Shown here one piece after another: positions 1 to 7,845 of a DNA stretch of 64,000 bases. The notes under the pieces are model-generated. The model had not been told where the DNA came from. It made no database searches and was given only the letters and a program-made list of their open reading frames with translations. Positions within the stretch are counted from its first letter, which is position 1. Every line of letters starts with the position of its first letter. Source of the DNA: Artemisia argyi (taxonomy: Eukaryota; Streptophyta; Magnoliopsida; Asterales; Asteraceae); assembly GCA_030686995.1 (NCBI GenBank), contig CM060695.1:96934871-96998870 (forward strand). Reading direction: 5' to 3'. Made by a program: the position numbers and the translations under genes.

Positions 1-336
1 CATTCTTTTTCACAAGACTCTATGAACTCACCAACCTCGTGTTGACACTTTAGCATGTATTTTCAGGTATTAAGCAATGGCACGCTACAAGAGGTTTTGG
101 CAGGGCATGACATGGTCATAGAAGACTCTGATTATTCATTTGGGGACCGTTTTAAACTATTTTAGGGGCCTACTTCCGCACTACTTTTGACAATGTAAAT
201 TCAACATTTTTGATTAATCTATTTTATTCTAAATAATTCAAGTGAAAACCATTTTTGAACTTGTGTTGTAATACCGATTGAATTACACCCCAGCTACATG
301 TATGCTTCCGCTGGACCCGATTTTGGGGGTGTGACA
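1..336 (+). mobile_element. Element K: 3' part of a Gypsy-type LTR
   Basis: The segment ends in GGGGGTGTGACA at 326-336, the terminus seen on the complete Gypsy LTRs of element H (ends at 26568 and 34688). No primer binding site follows, so this is most likely the right-hand (3') LTR of an element whose body lies left of the window. It abuts element B sequence directly, which suggests K inserted into B. The left part is AT-rich without ORFs. The family is inferred only from the terminus and general composition. Confidence 0.55.
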
Positions 337-344
337 CAACGGAT

Positions 345-397
345 CAGACGGAACCCTCTGATGGGTTCCGCCTGTGTAGTCTGAGGGTTCCGCCAGT
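345..397. repeat. GGGTTCCGCC word cluster inside element B
   Basis: Three copies of the word GGAACCC/GGGTTCCGCC in both orientations occur within 53 bases, the last reading CTGAGGGTTCCGCC. The identical 14-mer recurs in the 3' LTR of the same element about 20 bases before its TATA box (10743-10803). It stands out from the AT-rich surroundings. Confidence 0.7.
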
Positions 398-910
398 GTA
401 CCTGCAAATTTTTTTTCCCGACATTTCAACTTCCACTCAACAACAAACCATCCTTTTTAGATAGAAACCCGTTCCCTACTATTTGCTACGCACATTAGGG
501 TCTTTCTCATCCTCTAGAACTCATAGAAACCTATTTCCCGTCAAATTTCAAACTTAGCAATAACAACCTCAAGGAACCTTCACCTATAAAGGAAGGAACC
601 CTTCCAAAGGTTCCTTGCAATCCGTGAAACATATACCTTCAACAAATTTGCCAAAACCACTAAGCATTTAGTGCAAATCTTTGTCTTCTTCCTTCACCAT
701 TTTCATTGGATTGACTTCCAATGATTTGACAACCCTCATTAACCTTCAAAATCATTAGCGACCTCCATTTTTGTATGGCTACACATCAAATCCAAACACT
801 CCTTTCCATAATTCTTCACCTCTATAAATTAAACCATCTTAGAACACCCTCAAACCACACCATCACCATCACAATCTCTGATTCTAAACCTCTAATAAAC
901 CATTTTCACA

Positions 911-1246
911 ATGACAAAGTCAACAATAACCTCTCAACCATCACGACCCGTTCGGAGAACCGCACGCATAAGTGTCAAACCAATTTGGTCCAACCACACA
1001 ATCAACTTAACCTCTTCATCCTCGGATGAATTCTCCTCACCAATCAAAAATAAAAATTTTCTAAACATTGCATCTCCATCTCCATCACCCAATGAACCTA
1101 ATGAGCTCACAACTCCACCACCAACAAAATAACCCATGATCCAACTCCACCAAGTGCTCCAACCCAACCATCCAAAACTCCATCACCATCACCATTACCT
1201 AAACTTGAACCAATGGAGTTATTTGGGTCTCCTCCAACATCACCAC
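911..1246 (+). pseudogene. B ORF, N-terminal part (Pro/Ser-rich, unknown), interrupted by element A
   Basis: The frame opens at ATG 911 (MTKSTITSQPSRPVRRTAR), rich in Ser, Pro and Thr. It hits TAA at 1130; the neighbouring frame then reads on as a Pro-rich protein (...ELFGSPPTSP) to 1246, so one frameshift is likely near 1129. At 1246 the frame is cut by element A and resumes after the duplicated ACCAC at 9259 (HPFVEDLNDLPP). No domain is recognised; composition and position suggest an accessory or gag-like ORF of a Copia-type element. An alternative start at 775 opens a different frame and is probably not used. Confidence 0.5.
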
Positions 1247-1326
1247 TGATGCGTGGGAATTGCACCAGGCTTTACCTCTCAAGGGATCTTGAGAAGCTTA
1301 CAACCCCCACCAGGCAGTGTACCTGA

Positions 1327-1356
1327 TCGTTGTAGTATAGTATAGTGACAAGTACC
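1327..1356 (+). other. tRNA-Asp 5'-half-like sequence in U5 (A, left LTR)
   Basis: The plus strand reads TCGTTGTAGTATAG, then TATAGTGACAAGTACC. The 5' end of plant tRNA-Asp(GUC), from memory, begins GTCGTTGTAGTATAGTGGTAAGTA, a match of about 15 exact bases followed by a partial match after a 5-base duplication (ATAGT). Because the element is transcribed from the minus strand, its RNA carries the complement and could pair with the primer tRNA. The match starts 80 bases from the LTR end. Confidence 0.65.
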
Positions 1357-2207
1357 GGGGGATTGATCGTTCAGCTTAGGAATAGTGTCGCTAGGATTAG
1401 AAAGCCTAAATACTAGTTCTAAGGGTGAGGGATGATTATTTTTGTATTTTTATATTTTTTAGAAAGCAATTAAATATCTCGGGTTTGAAGGATTTGGGCG
1501 GAATTAGTTGCTAATCAACTAACCCAATACTAAAGATGCAATCAAAATAAAATACTAGAAATAAAGATAAACTAAATTATACTAAAGTTGTGACCAATAA
1601 GTGGAGAAAATGTGTTTACTTAGATTTCACTACTCCCTAGACATCCTTTACACGTTAATTACTTGTTATAATTACATGGATGACGGATCGTATTCCTTAA
1701 TACCATTCATGGGGTGGCACACATAACTCCCCAATTCTATGAGCTCTTATCTCCTCCTACACCATGCCCAGCACAACTATAGGGATTGTAAACCGTGGCT
1801 CATGCATTAAATACAACCAATAACGACCTAGTGCGCCTCGGTTCATGTTTCTTAAGACGTTCAAGCATGTTACCAATTGGAGATCTGCCAGTTTTCTTAA
1901 GCCTAACATATAAATCATTCATCCATGACAAGAATAAACAAGTAATCAATACATAATTAACATCTAGGTTTCATTAGATCTAAGCATACACAAGATAGAT
2001 CTAGCCTAGCATGATGGAATTAAGATAAGAACAAGATATAGACAACCAACACATAGATATATTGATTGAATTAAAAGAACACTTATCTTAATTACAATGA
2101 AAGGTATCAAGGGTTTGGAACCCTTGAAAAACCTGTAAAAGTTGCACCAAAATCGTACTTAGGGTTTCTCCAAAACTTCTCTCTTTTTTAATGTGAAAAT
2201 TAGAAAA

Positions 2208-2217
2208 CTATATATAG
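2208..2217 (-). promoter_or_regulatory. TATA box of element A LTR
   Basis: CTATATATAG lies 12 bases from the nearest TGACGGCGTCA site. The same sequence is at 8807-8816 in the other LTR. It is the only good TATA-like sequence near the GC-rich cluster. Confidence 0.6.
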
Positions 2218-2228
2218 AAAAATGGGTC

Positions 2229-2448
2229 TGACGGCGTCAAGACCAACATTGTGACGCCGTCACCTCACCGCCAAAACTATTCTCGGACTGCCTTGATCTA
2301 CATTTGACGCCGTCAAGACTTAATCATTTCCAGGCCGTCATGACTTTTTACTCTTGACGCCCTACCTTCGTGACGCCGTCAAATCTGTACTGGGTCGTCA
2401 TGGACTTGTGCTCTTGACGCCGTCAGAGAATTACTCTTGACGCCGTCA
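2229..2448. promoter_or_regulatory. Array of palindromic TGACGCCGTCA sites in U3 (A, left LTR)
   Basis: Six full sites start at 2229 (TGACGGCGTCA), 2252, 2305, 2371, 2415 and 2438, with degenerate ones near 2333, 2355 and 2392. Each is two inverted TGACG half-sites one base apart. TGACG is the known core of TGA-class bZIP sites (as-1 type). They lie directly upstream of the TATA box in the element's sense. The right LTR carries the same array (8828-9047) with one site changed at 9037. Confidence 0.75.
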
Positions 2449-2654
2449 CCTACTGTTCCCAGCATGGAAAATTAAGACTTTGGCGTTTTCTTCACTTTTA
2501 TGCTCCAAAAACGTCCGAATTGCTTCCTTTTCCAGATTTCTCTCCCAAAGTACCTAAAATCACAAAAGGAACGATTTAGGGCAATATTAGATCAAATAAA
2601 TTCGGATTCGGGCTTAAATGACCCCCTAAAAACGGATCATTTTTCGCCTCATCA

Positions 2655-2694
2655 TATACCCTTACACTTGAGATTTGCTTGTCCTCAAGCAAAT
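2655..2694 (-). promoter_or_regulatory. Polypurine tract and adjacent hairpin of element A
   Basis: On the minus strand the tract AAGTGTAAGGGTATA runs up to the 3' LTR. Just 5' of it is a perfect 9-bp stem (plus strand ATTTGCTTG at 2673-2681 and CAAGCAAAT at 2686-2694) with loop TCCT, AGGA in the RNA. The same arrangement with different stem sequences occurs at 4272-4306 and in elements C and H. Confidence 0.7.
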
Positions 2695-3265
2695 GCACTT
2701 TTATTCTACTCAAAAGACAAGTTAGGGGTCATTTAACACTAATATAAAAGTAATTACAACAAATAATCGTTCCACTAAAGACCAATAGACAAGCACAGAG
2801 GTCATATACTAGCACCTCACAAATAGTGTTTAGATACTCACATCTCTCGGGTGTAATAAAGTGTAAATTACAATATGGAAACGAAAGATATCTCTCACTA
2901 CCTGTCATAGCAAAATAGATTACCATAGGCTTGGGAAAGGATCAAACCTCCACCACATGGCGTAAGCACCTAGGATAAACTATCAAAGAGGTCTTTTAAA
3001 GGGTTGTAACGTTAGGTGTAGGGATATGAAATACACGGTTTTGTTGGATAAAGGAAGTTTTACTGGCGGTGAGTTAACAATCTTGGTTAATTACATGTAC
3101 AATATGGCGTTGCTAAGCCAAGACTAGACTCGACTTAAGCTAATAAATGAAAAATAACAAAAATATAAAATGAACATAGAATGAAAAGGGATGGTAGTCC
3201 GTATGTTTTTTTTCTTTTCTCTTTTTTCTATTTTTTTTTCTTGATTTTTTCTATTTTTTTTTTTC

Positions 3266-3302
<37 letters not shown>

Positions 3303-4264
3303 ATACACTCTTACCCTACCATCCAAAATAATACATCATAGGGAATGAACATTTCCCTTACACTTGAATCTTTACATACTTTTACATTAAACTAATCTAA
3401 TGACTCGAATTAAGAAAATCAAAACACTTGGAGCACTTTTAAGATTAACGCACATATGGGGGTAATATATGATGTTCTTCCCCATTACTCCATAAAATAA
3501 GTACTTACCCATGAGTCCCAATCGTCCCAAAACAATATGTACAAGGATATGACTCGACTTAGCAACCATGTAATCAATTAGATAGTTAACTTAGGGTTTA
3601 ACAAATAACAATAATGCACTGAAAATGAGCGCATACACGGAAGGCTAAGGCGATTTGGTTGTACATTTAAGTGGGGTGTAACAAATTCTTCCTTTAAGTA
3701 AAATGCTTAAAGTTAGAAACGAAAAGATAGGCTCGGAGGGGTGTACTAGGGGTTTCGTGTACTAAAAATGAGTACAACGCTAAGGGTGTGGGAAAAATTA
3801 GTTGACTTAATTAGCCAAGTAATATGACTTAAATGGTCAAGTAATTATGATACGGGTTTAACACAAGGGTGATCCTAATGCCTCTTATCATGTAGTAAAT
3901 CCTACTACACGAATGTAGTCTCACTAGCGGTCTCGGGATGCATCACTAACGCAAGTTCTAGAATCTAAATGCTACCGGTACACTCATAAGCACTAATAAT
4001 AAATGCTTTTCCTATCAAATCTAAAGGCGAACCTTACATATTTGGGTGGAAAATTTTTCTGAATATACGGTTATGTGCTAGTCATACAATCTCCTATCCA
4101 TGAGACGCTTGCTATGGCTAAAGTTTCCCTCCTAAATGTTGTAAAAAATTTTAAATTTGGCGCTAAAATTGCACTAACAAGTATTTCTCATAGTTTTATT
4201 ACACATCTACCATTAAACCAAACAAACTCAAGCGAAAGTGCATATGTAAGGTAACATCTTTTTA
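2695..4264 (-). other. Element A inter-PPT non-coding region with blocks conserved in element C
   Basis: No coding potential is seen. Blocks align by eye with 39690-40810 of element C although the LTRs do not align: TGGCGTAAGCAC (2958-2969), TATCAAAGAGGTCTTTTA (2981-2998), a hairpin and GCGGTCTC near 3904-3934, and CGGTACACTCATAA near 3977. A pure T run of 43 bases precedes 3301 within a pyrimidine-rich stretch (3204-3300); element C has a comparable pyrimidine stretch at 40026-40078. Confidence 0.6.
3891..3934 (-). ncRNA. Conserved hairpin with UUCG loop (element A copy)
   Basis: Plus strand ACTACA (3904-3909), loop CGAA, TGTAGT (3914-3919); in the element RNA the loop is UUCG. Just before lies TGTAGT (3891-3896), which can pair with the same ACTACA, giving two mutually exclusive hairpins. 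GCGGTCTC follows at 3927-3934. Element C has the equivalent at 40371-40416 with different stem bases that still pair. It is called an RNA element only on this covariation; function is unknown. Confidence 0.5.
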
Positions 4265-4306
4265 CCCTCCCCTTACACTTAAGATGAACATTGTCCCCAA
4301 TGTTCA
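4265..4306 (-). promoter_or_regulatory. Second (central) polypurine tract with hairpin in element A
   Basis: Plus strand CCCTCCCCTTACACTTAAGA, the complement of a purine tract, is followed by a perfect 9-bp stem TGAACATTG (4285-4293), loop TCCC, CAATGTTCA (4298-4306). It repeats the layout at the 3' LTR junction. In other retroelements a central polypurine tract can prime a second plus strand. A weaker tract is at 4908-4920. Confidence 0.55.
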
Positions 4307-4678
4307 AGTAAAGAATGTAAAAGTGAAAAAGTAAAGAGAATGAAATCAAATACTCCCCTGATTCGCTCGGTATGGATAATAGGGTGGCCATGTTAAATCT
4401 TCCTCCAAGAAAATGAACAATCAAAGCTTCCCTTCCAGAATGTAAATCATCTTCTTGTCATACATAACCTGTAAATCCCGATAAAATAGACAAGACAACC
4501 TCGCGTAAAATCGGCGGCATCCTATATAACTTACTAAATCCTAGAAAACAAGATAAGATATAATGCTTGTGGAATGAAGTTTGCAGATCTCCTGGAGATT
4601 ATAAAACTTAATAATTCACAAAAACCATAAGACTCCGTTAGAAAAACAAAACCGGTAAAATTTCCAGATTTTTACACT

Positions 4679-4712
4679 TGACGCCGTCAAGAGTAAACTC
4701 GTGACGCCGTCA
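4679..4712. repeat. Two internal TGACGCCGTCA sites
   Basis: Full sites at 4679-4689 and 4702-4712 lie in the non-coding region about 440 bases beyond the gag-protease stop codon. They are identical to the word arrayed in both LTRs of this element, far from any LTR. Confidence 0.75.
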
Positions 4713-5151
4713 GGATTGACCTGCAGAAATTCTTATGTTAAGTTTCCGGAAAATTTCTGGAAAAACTTGGTCCTACTTCCTGGAAAATCCTGCAAAACTT
4801 CATTATGACTCAATACAAGCATTTGACTCTAACAAATACGAATACACATGTTCATTTAATATTGTGGAGAATCATGATCGGTTTGTTTCTTAAAAACATA
4901 TTTGGGGTTTCCCCTTACACTTATCTTTTGCAAAAATACCTTTAGGTGGAGTTAAGACTAGTCCAAAACAACAAAGTAAAGTATTTCCACTATTTAGTTT
5001 AGAAACATGATCAACCAACAATAAAAATTAAGCATGCATACGGAAGCAAATAACAAACAAACAAGTAAAATCACACAAAACATGGGTTGCCTCCCAAGAA
5101 GCGCTTTTCTTTATTTACGAGTCTTGTAGCTAGACTCAAGGTCATGGGTTA

Positions 5152-7683
5152 CTACGTGATACGGGTGAGTTCCTCATTGAGGACATCTTTGGGATCAAAC
5201 TTAGGTTTCAACTTCCTATCGGTTTCCTTAGTATGGTATGACCTTTCAAACTTTTCTCCATCCGGATCATACAAAGTCATCCTCATATGCCATGATCCAT
5301 CACCTTCTTTAGGTGGATTGTCCCACCTCCATTTACACTTGTCTCCCTCTCTCTTCCACTTATTCATCTCTATATTAATAGGCATTACGCTCAAGAACTC
5401 AATCATCTTCCTAAAGACTAAAGGGTCCTCAAAGGGATCTAACTCTTCATCTCTAGCTATGAGTTGTTCTACCGAATGTGTCTTTTCAACGAAATCTTTC
5501 TCTAGATAAAATGGGCAATGAGGTCCTATGAAGTTCCTTTCTATCCACGGTCCATATCTAGATGGTCTCCTATTCATCTCTACCCAATGCGGTGTCGGTT
5601 CATCATCACAATCATAACTATGCTTCTTTACATCGTACACCAACCAAGTATTGCCTTCACCTACCGTTATCTTAGACTCCTTACAATCTATCATGGCGCT
5701 AGCGGTTGCTAAAAATCCTTTTCCTACCAATAATGGGCATGTAGTGTCACTAACCATGTCTAGGACGTGAAAATCTGCTAATATAGTTAACTTTCCCACG
5801 TGAACAACTACATCCTTAATCATTCCAACCGGGTGGGCAATACTCCCATCCGCTAGCCCTATCAATACCTCCGTTTCCTCTAACTTTCCTAGCTTAAGAG
5901 CGGTGAATAAGGATAAGGGAATCAAGTTGAGGCTTGACCCTAAATCGGCTAGTGTGTTGAAAGCTTCGGATCTTCCTATCTTACAAGGCAAAACAAATAT
6001 ACCCGGATCATCAAGCTTTTTAGGCAACTTGTTTTGAACGAAGGCGGTCCCATTTTTACCTAGTTTAAACTTCTCATATTTTTCTAGGAGGGTACTATAG
6101 TAAGGAGCACGCGCTAAGACATCAATGACGGGGCGTTCAAGGTGAAGTTCTTTGAATTCATTGTCAAGGTCTTGCGTAAGAGGTGTTTCAACTATACTTT
6201 TGACCGGCTCTATATTGGGTGCCTTATTTGATTGGTCCTTTTGAAGAATTTGGTTTTGTTTGAAACATGTGCTTGTTGAATTGACCGAGTAGTATTGTGG
6301 ACACGAAGTGGGTGACGAAACTGAAGATATCGAATTAACGTTTAGTTTCGGATTCTTGACCGTGTCGCTTGGGAGTGCTCCCATTTCTCGGTCGTTGAGA
6401 ACTTTCAACAATGCGTCAATTTTGGTGGTCATCTCGCTTTGCTTGTGTTTGAAATCGGCTTCAAACTTAGATATGCGAGCTTCTTGAGATGCCATAAACT
6501 TTGACATCAATCCTTCAAAATTGTTGGTACTACCATGGTTGTTAGAAGGATTGTTGTTGAAAGTACGGTTGGATGGTGGTCCGTTTGGTTGGTAACGATT
6601 AGGCGGATTGGAAGAATTGGGTTGATTTTGTTTCCACCTAAGGTTTGGGTGATTTTTCCAAGAGGGGTTGTATGAATCACCGTATGTGTTTGGCTTGGGC
6701 TTGAAAGTATACCACTTATCTCCCGCTTCGTCGGTACGCGTGGATGAGTAGTCCGCAAAAGCTGTTCCGGGGAGTTCCACACAATCACGAGTGTCGTGGG
6801 GACCACTACATAATTCGCATGAAGAAGTGATTTTGTTCACTTGGCTTGAAGGCTTAGGAGCTTCGTAAGATTTCATGAGAAACTTGACTTGGTCCTCAAG
6901 TTCCATGATCCTACGGTCGGGAGTGCTAGAATTGTTCGAAGGCAAAGATATTGCCTTGACCGTTTTGTTCAAGTCACGGGGATCATTCCAACTTTCGTAG
7001 TCATAGAGAGCAAGATCTTCTATGAGTTCCCATGATTGTTCCGCACTTAGATCACGTAGCTTACCACCGGCCGATTGGTCAATGGCTCGCCTCGTGGAGA
7101 TGTCGATATGGTCATAAAAGATTTGGACTTGGAGCCAAAGATCTATGCCATGATGAGGGACTTTTTGGAGTAAGTCCTTGAAACGAGTCCATGCTTCATA
7201 AAGAGATTCATTTTGACGTTGTTGGAACATCAAGATGTCATTTCTAAGCTTAGTAGTTCTCCCCGGTGGGAAAAATTGATCAAGGAAACGAGTGGTGAGA
7301 TCATCCCATGTGGTGATGGATCCCGCGGGTAAACGCTCAAGCCATTGACTAGCTTGATCCCGTAGAGAGAATTGGAATAGGCGTAATCGGGTTGTCTCTC
7401 TAGTTGCAACATCTAGGTCTATGGAATCTACGATTTTGAGGAAGTCCTTAAGATGTTGGTTTGGATCTTCGGAACGAAGTCCATGGAATGCACATCCGCT
7501 TTGCACCAACCGGATGGTGTCGGATCGCAAGGGGGTCACATTGGCTCCGGTGAGCTCAATGGTGTTTCGGTAGCCTTGGTGGCTAGGTCGGGAATACTCT
7601 CCAAAGGTTCGGGGCCTAAGGGGTTCTAATGGTGGGTTTTGTTGTGGTGGGATGACGGGTTCAAAGATGTTCCTGTTGTCCAT
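5152..7683 (-). CDS. Gag-protease polyprotein, Athila-like, intact (element A)
   Basis: This is an 843-residue ORF starting 138 bases after the PBS. Residues about 50-230 are a Retrotrans_gag capsid domain (HGLRSEDPNQHLKDFL, FQFSLRDQASQWLERLP, FFPPGRTTKLRNDI). A zinc-knuckle-like motif is at 289-301 (CELCSGPHDTRDC, spacing C-x2-C-x3-H-x4-C, one residue short of the usual). Residues 330-385 are Asn/Pro-rich and 395-430 could form a coiled coil. The aspartic protease fold spans about 565-680, with ADLGSSLNLIPL at 579-590 where most retroviral-type proteases have D-T-G. A further domain follows at about 748-840 (DPFEDPLVF, GDGSWH at 794-799, LYDPDGE) that recurs in element C. There is no RT or integrase. 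The intact frame implies recent selection or recent birth. Confidence 0.9.
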   Translation of the reverse strand: MDNRNIFEPVIPPQQNPPLEPLRPRTFGEYSRPSHQGYRNTIELTGANVTPLRSDTIRLVQSGCAFHGLRSEDPNQHLKDFLKIVDSIDLDVATRETTRLRLFQFSLRDQASQWLERLPAGSITTWDDLTTRFLDQFFPPGRTTKLRNDILMFQQRQNESLYEAWTRFKDLLQKVPHHGIDLWLQVQIFYDHIDISTRRAIDQSAGGKLRDLSAEQSWELIEDLALYDYESWNDPRDLNKTVKAISLPSNNSSTPDRRIMELEDQVKFLMKSYEAPKPSSQVNKITSSCELCSGPHDTRDCVELPGTAFADYSSTRTDEAGDKWYTFKPKPNTYGDSYNPSWKNHPNLRWKQNQPNSSNPPNRYQPNGPPSNRTFNNNPSNNHGSTNNFEGLMSKFMASQEARISKFEADFKHKQSEMTTKIDALLKVLNDREMGALPSDTVKNPKLNVNSISSVSSPTSCPQYYSVNSTSTCFKQNQILQKDQSNKAPNIEPVKSIVETPLTQDLDNEFKELHLERPVIDVLARAPYYSTLLEKYEKFKLGKNGTAFVQNKLPKKLDDPGIFVLPCKIGRSEAFNTLADLGSSLNLIPLSLFTALKLGKLEETEVLIGLADGSIAHPVGMIKDVVVHVGKLTILADFHVLDMVSDTTCPLLVGKGFLATASAMIDCKESKITVGEGNTWLVYDVKKHSYDCDDEPTPHWVEMNRRPSRYGPWIERNFIGPHCPFYLEKDFVEKTHSVEQLIARDEELDPFEDPLVFRKMIEFLSVMPINIEMNKWKREGDKCKWRWDNPPKEGDGSWHMRMTLYDPDGEKFERSYHTKETDRKLKPKFDPKDVLNEELTRIT

Positions 7684-7821
7684 GATGTCGGGTGGTTACA
7701 AACAAAGGCACAAAGAAATAGATAGACTAAAGAAACCTAAAAATAAAAATAAAATCTTACTAGAAAGGAATCTAGCAAGTAGACCTAATAAAAAGAAATT
7801 CTAACCTAGACAATAACTATT

Positions 7822-7839
7822 CCCCGGGCTGCGGCGCCA
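7822..7839 (-). promoter_or_regulatory. Primer binding site for tRNA-Asp (element A)
   Basis: The plus strand reads CCCCGGGCTGCGGCGCCA, close to the 3' end of plant tRNA-Asp (CCCCGGCAACGGCGCCA, from memory) with changes in the middle. It is 6 bases from the 5' LTR, the right place for a minus-strand primer site. Confidence 0.7.
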
Positions 7840-7845
7840 AAAACT

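Larger units (their letters stand above)
337..1246 (+). mobile_element. Element B, left internal part (Copia-like, non-autonomous)
   Basis: This is the part of element B left of the nested element A. It holds GC-rich GGGTTCCGCC words (345-397), a TATA-like CTATAAAGG at 584-592, an AT-rich leader and the start of a proline- and serine-rich reading frame. The same frame continues without loss at 9254 after A is removed, which shows both flanks belong to one element. The 5' LTR of B is not in the window. Confidence 0.6.
1247..2654 (-). repeat. Element A 3' LTR
   Basis: This is a direct copy of 7846-9253. Reading on the minus strand, U3 is at the right: a cluster of TGACGCCGTCA sites (2229-2448), then a TATA box CTATATATAG at 2208-2217, then R and U5 toward 1247. 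The U5 part contains the tRNA-Asp-like stretch at 1327-1356. Termini are TGAT and ATCA. Confidence 0.95.

Noticed and set aside
2229..2448. Regularly spaced short repeats suggestive of a CRISPR array
   Set aside because: The units are 11-bp palindromes with irregular spacing in a plant LTR; there are no spacers of constant length and no cas genes.
5087..5509. 140-codon plus-strand frame opposite the end of gag-protease
   Set aside because: It is an antisense shadow of the intact minus-strand ORF and has no recognisable domain.
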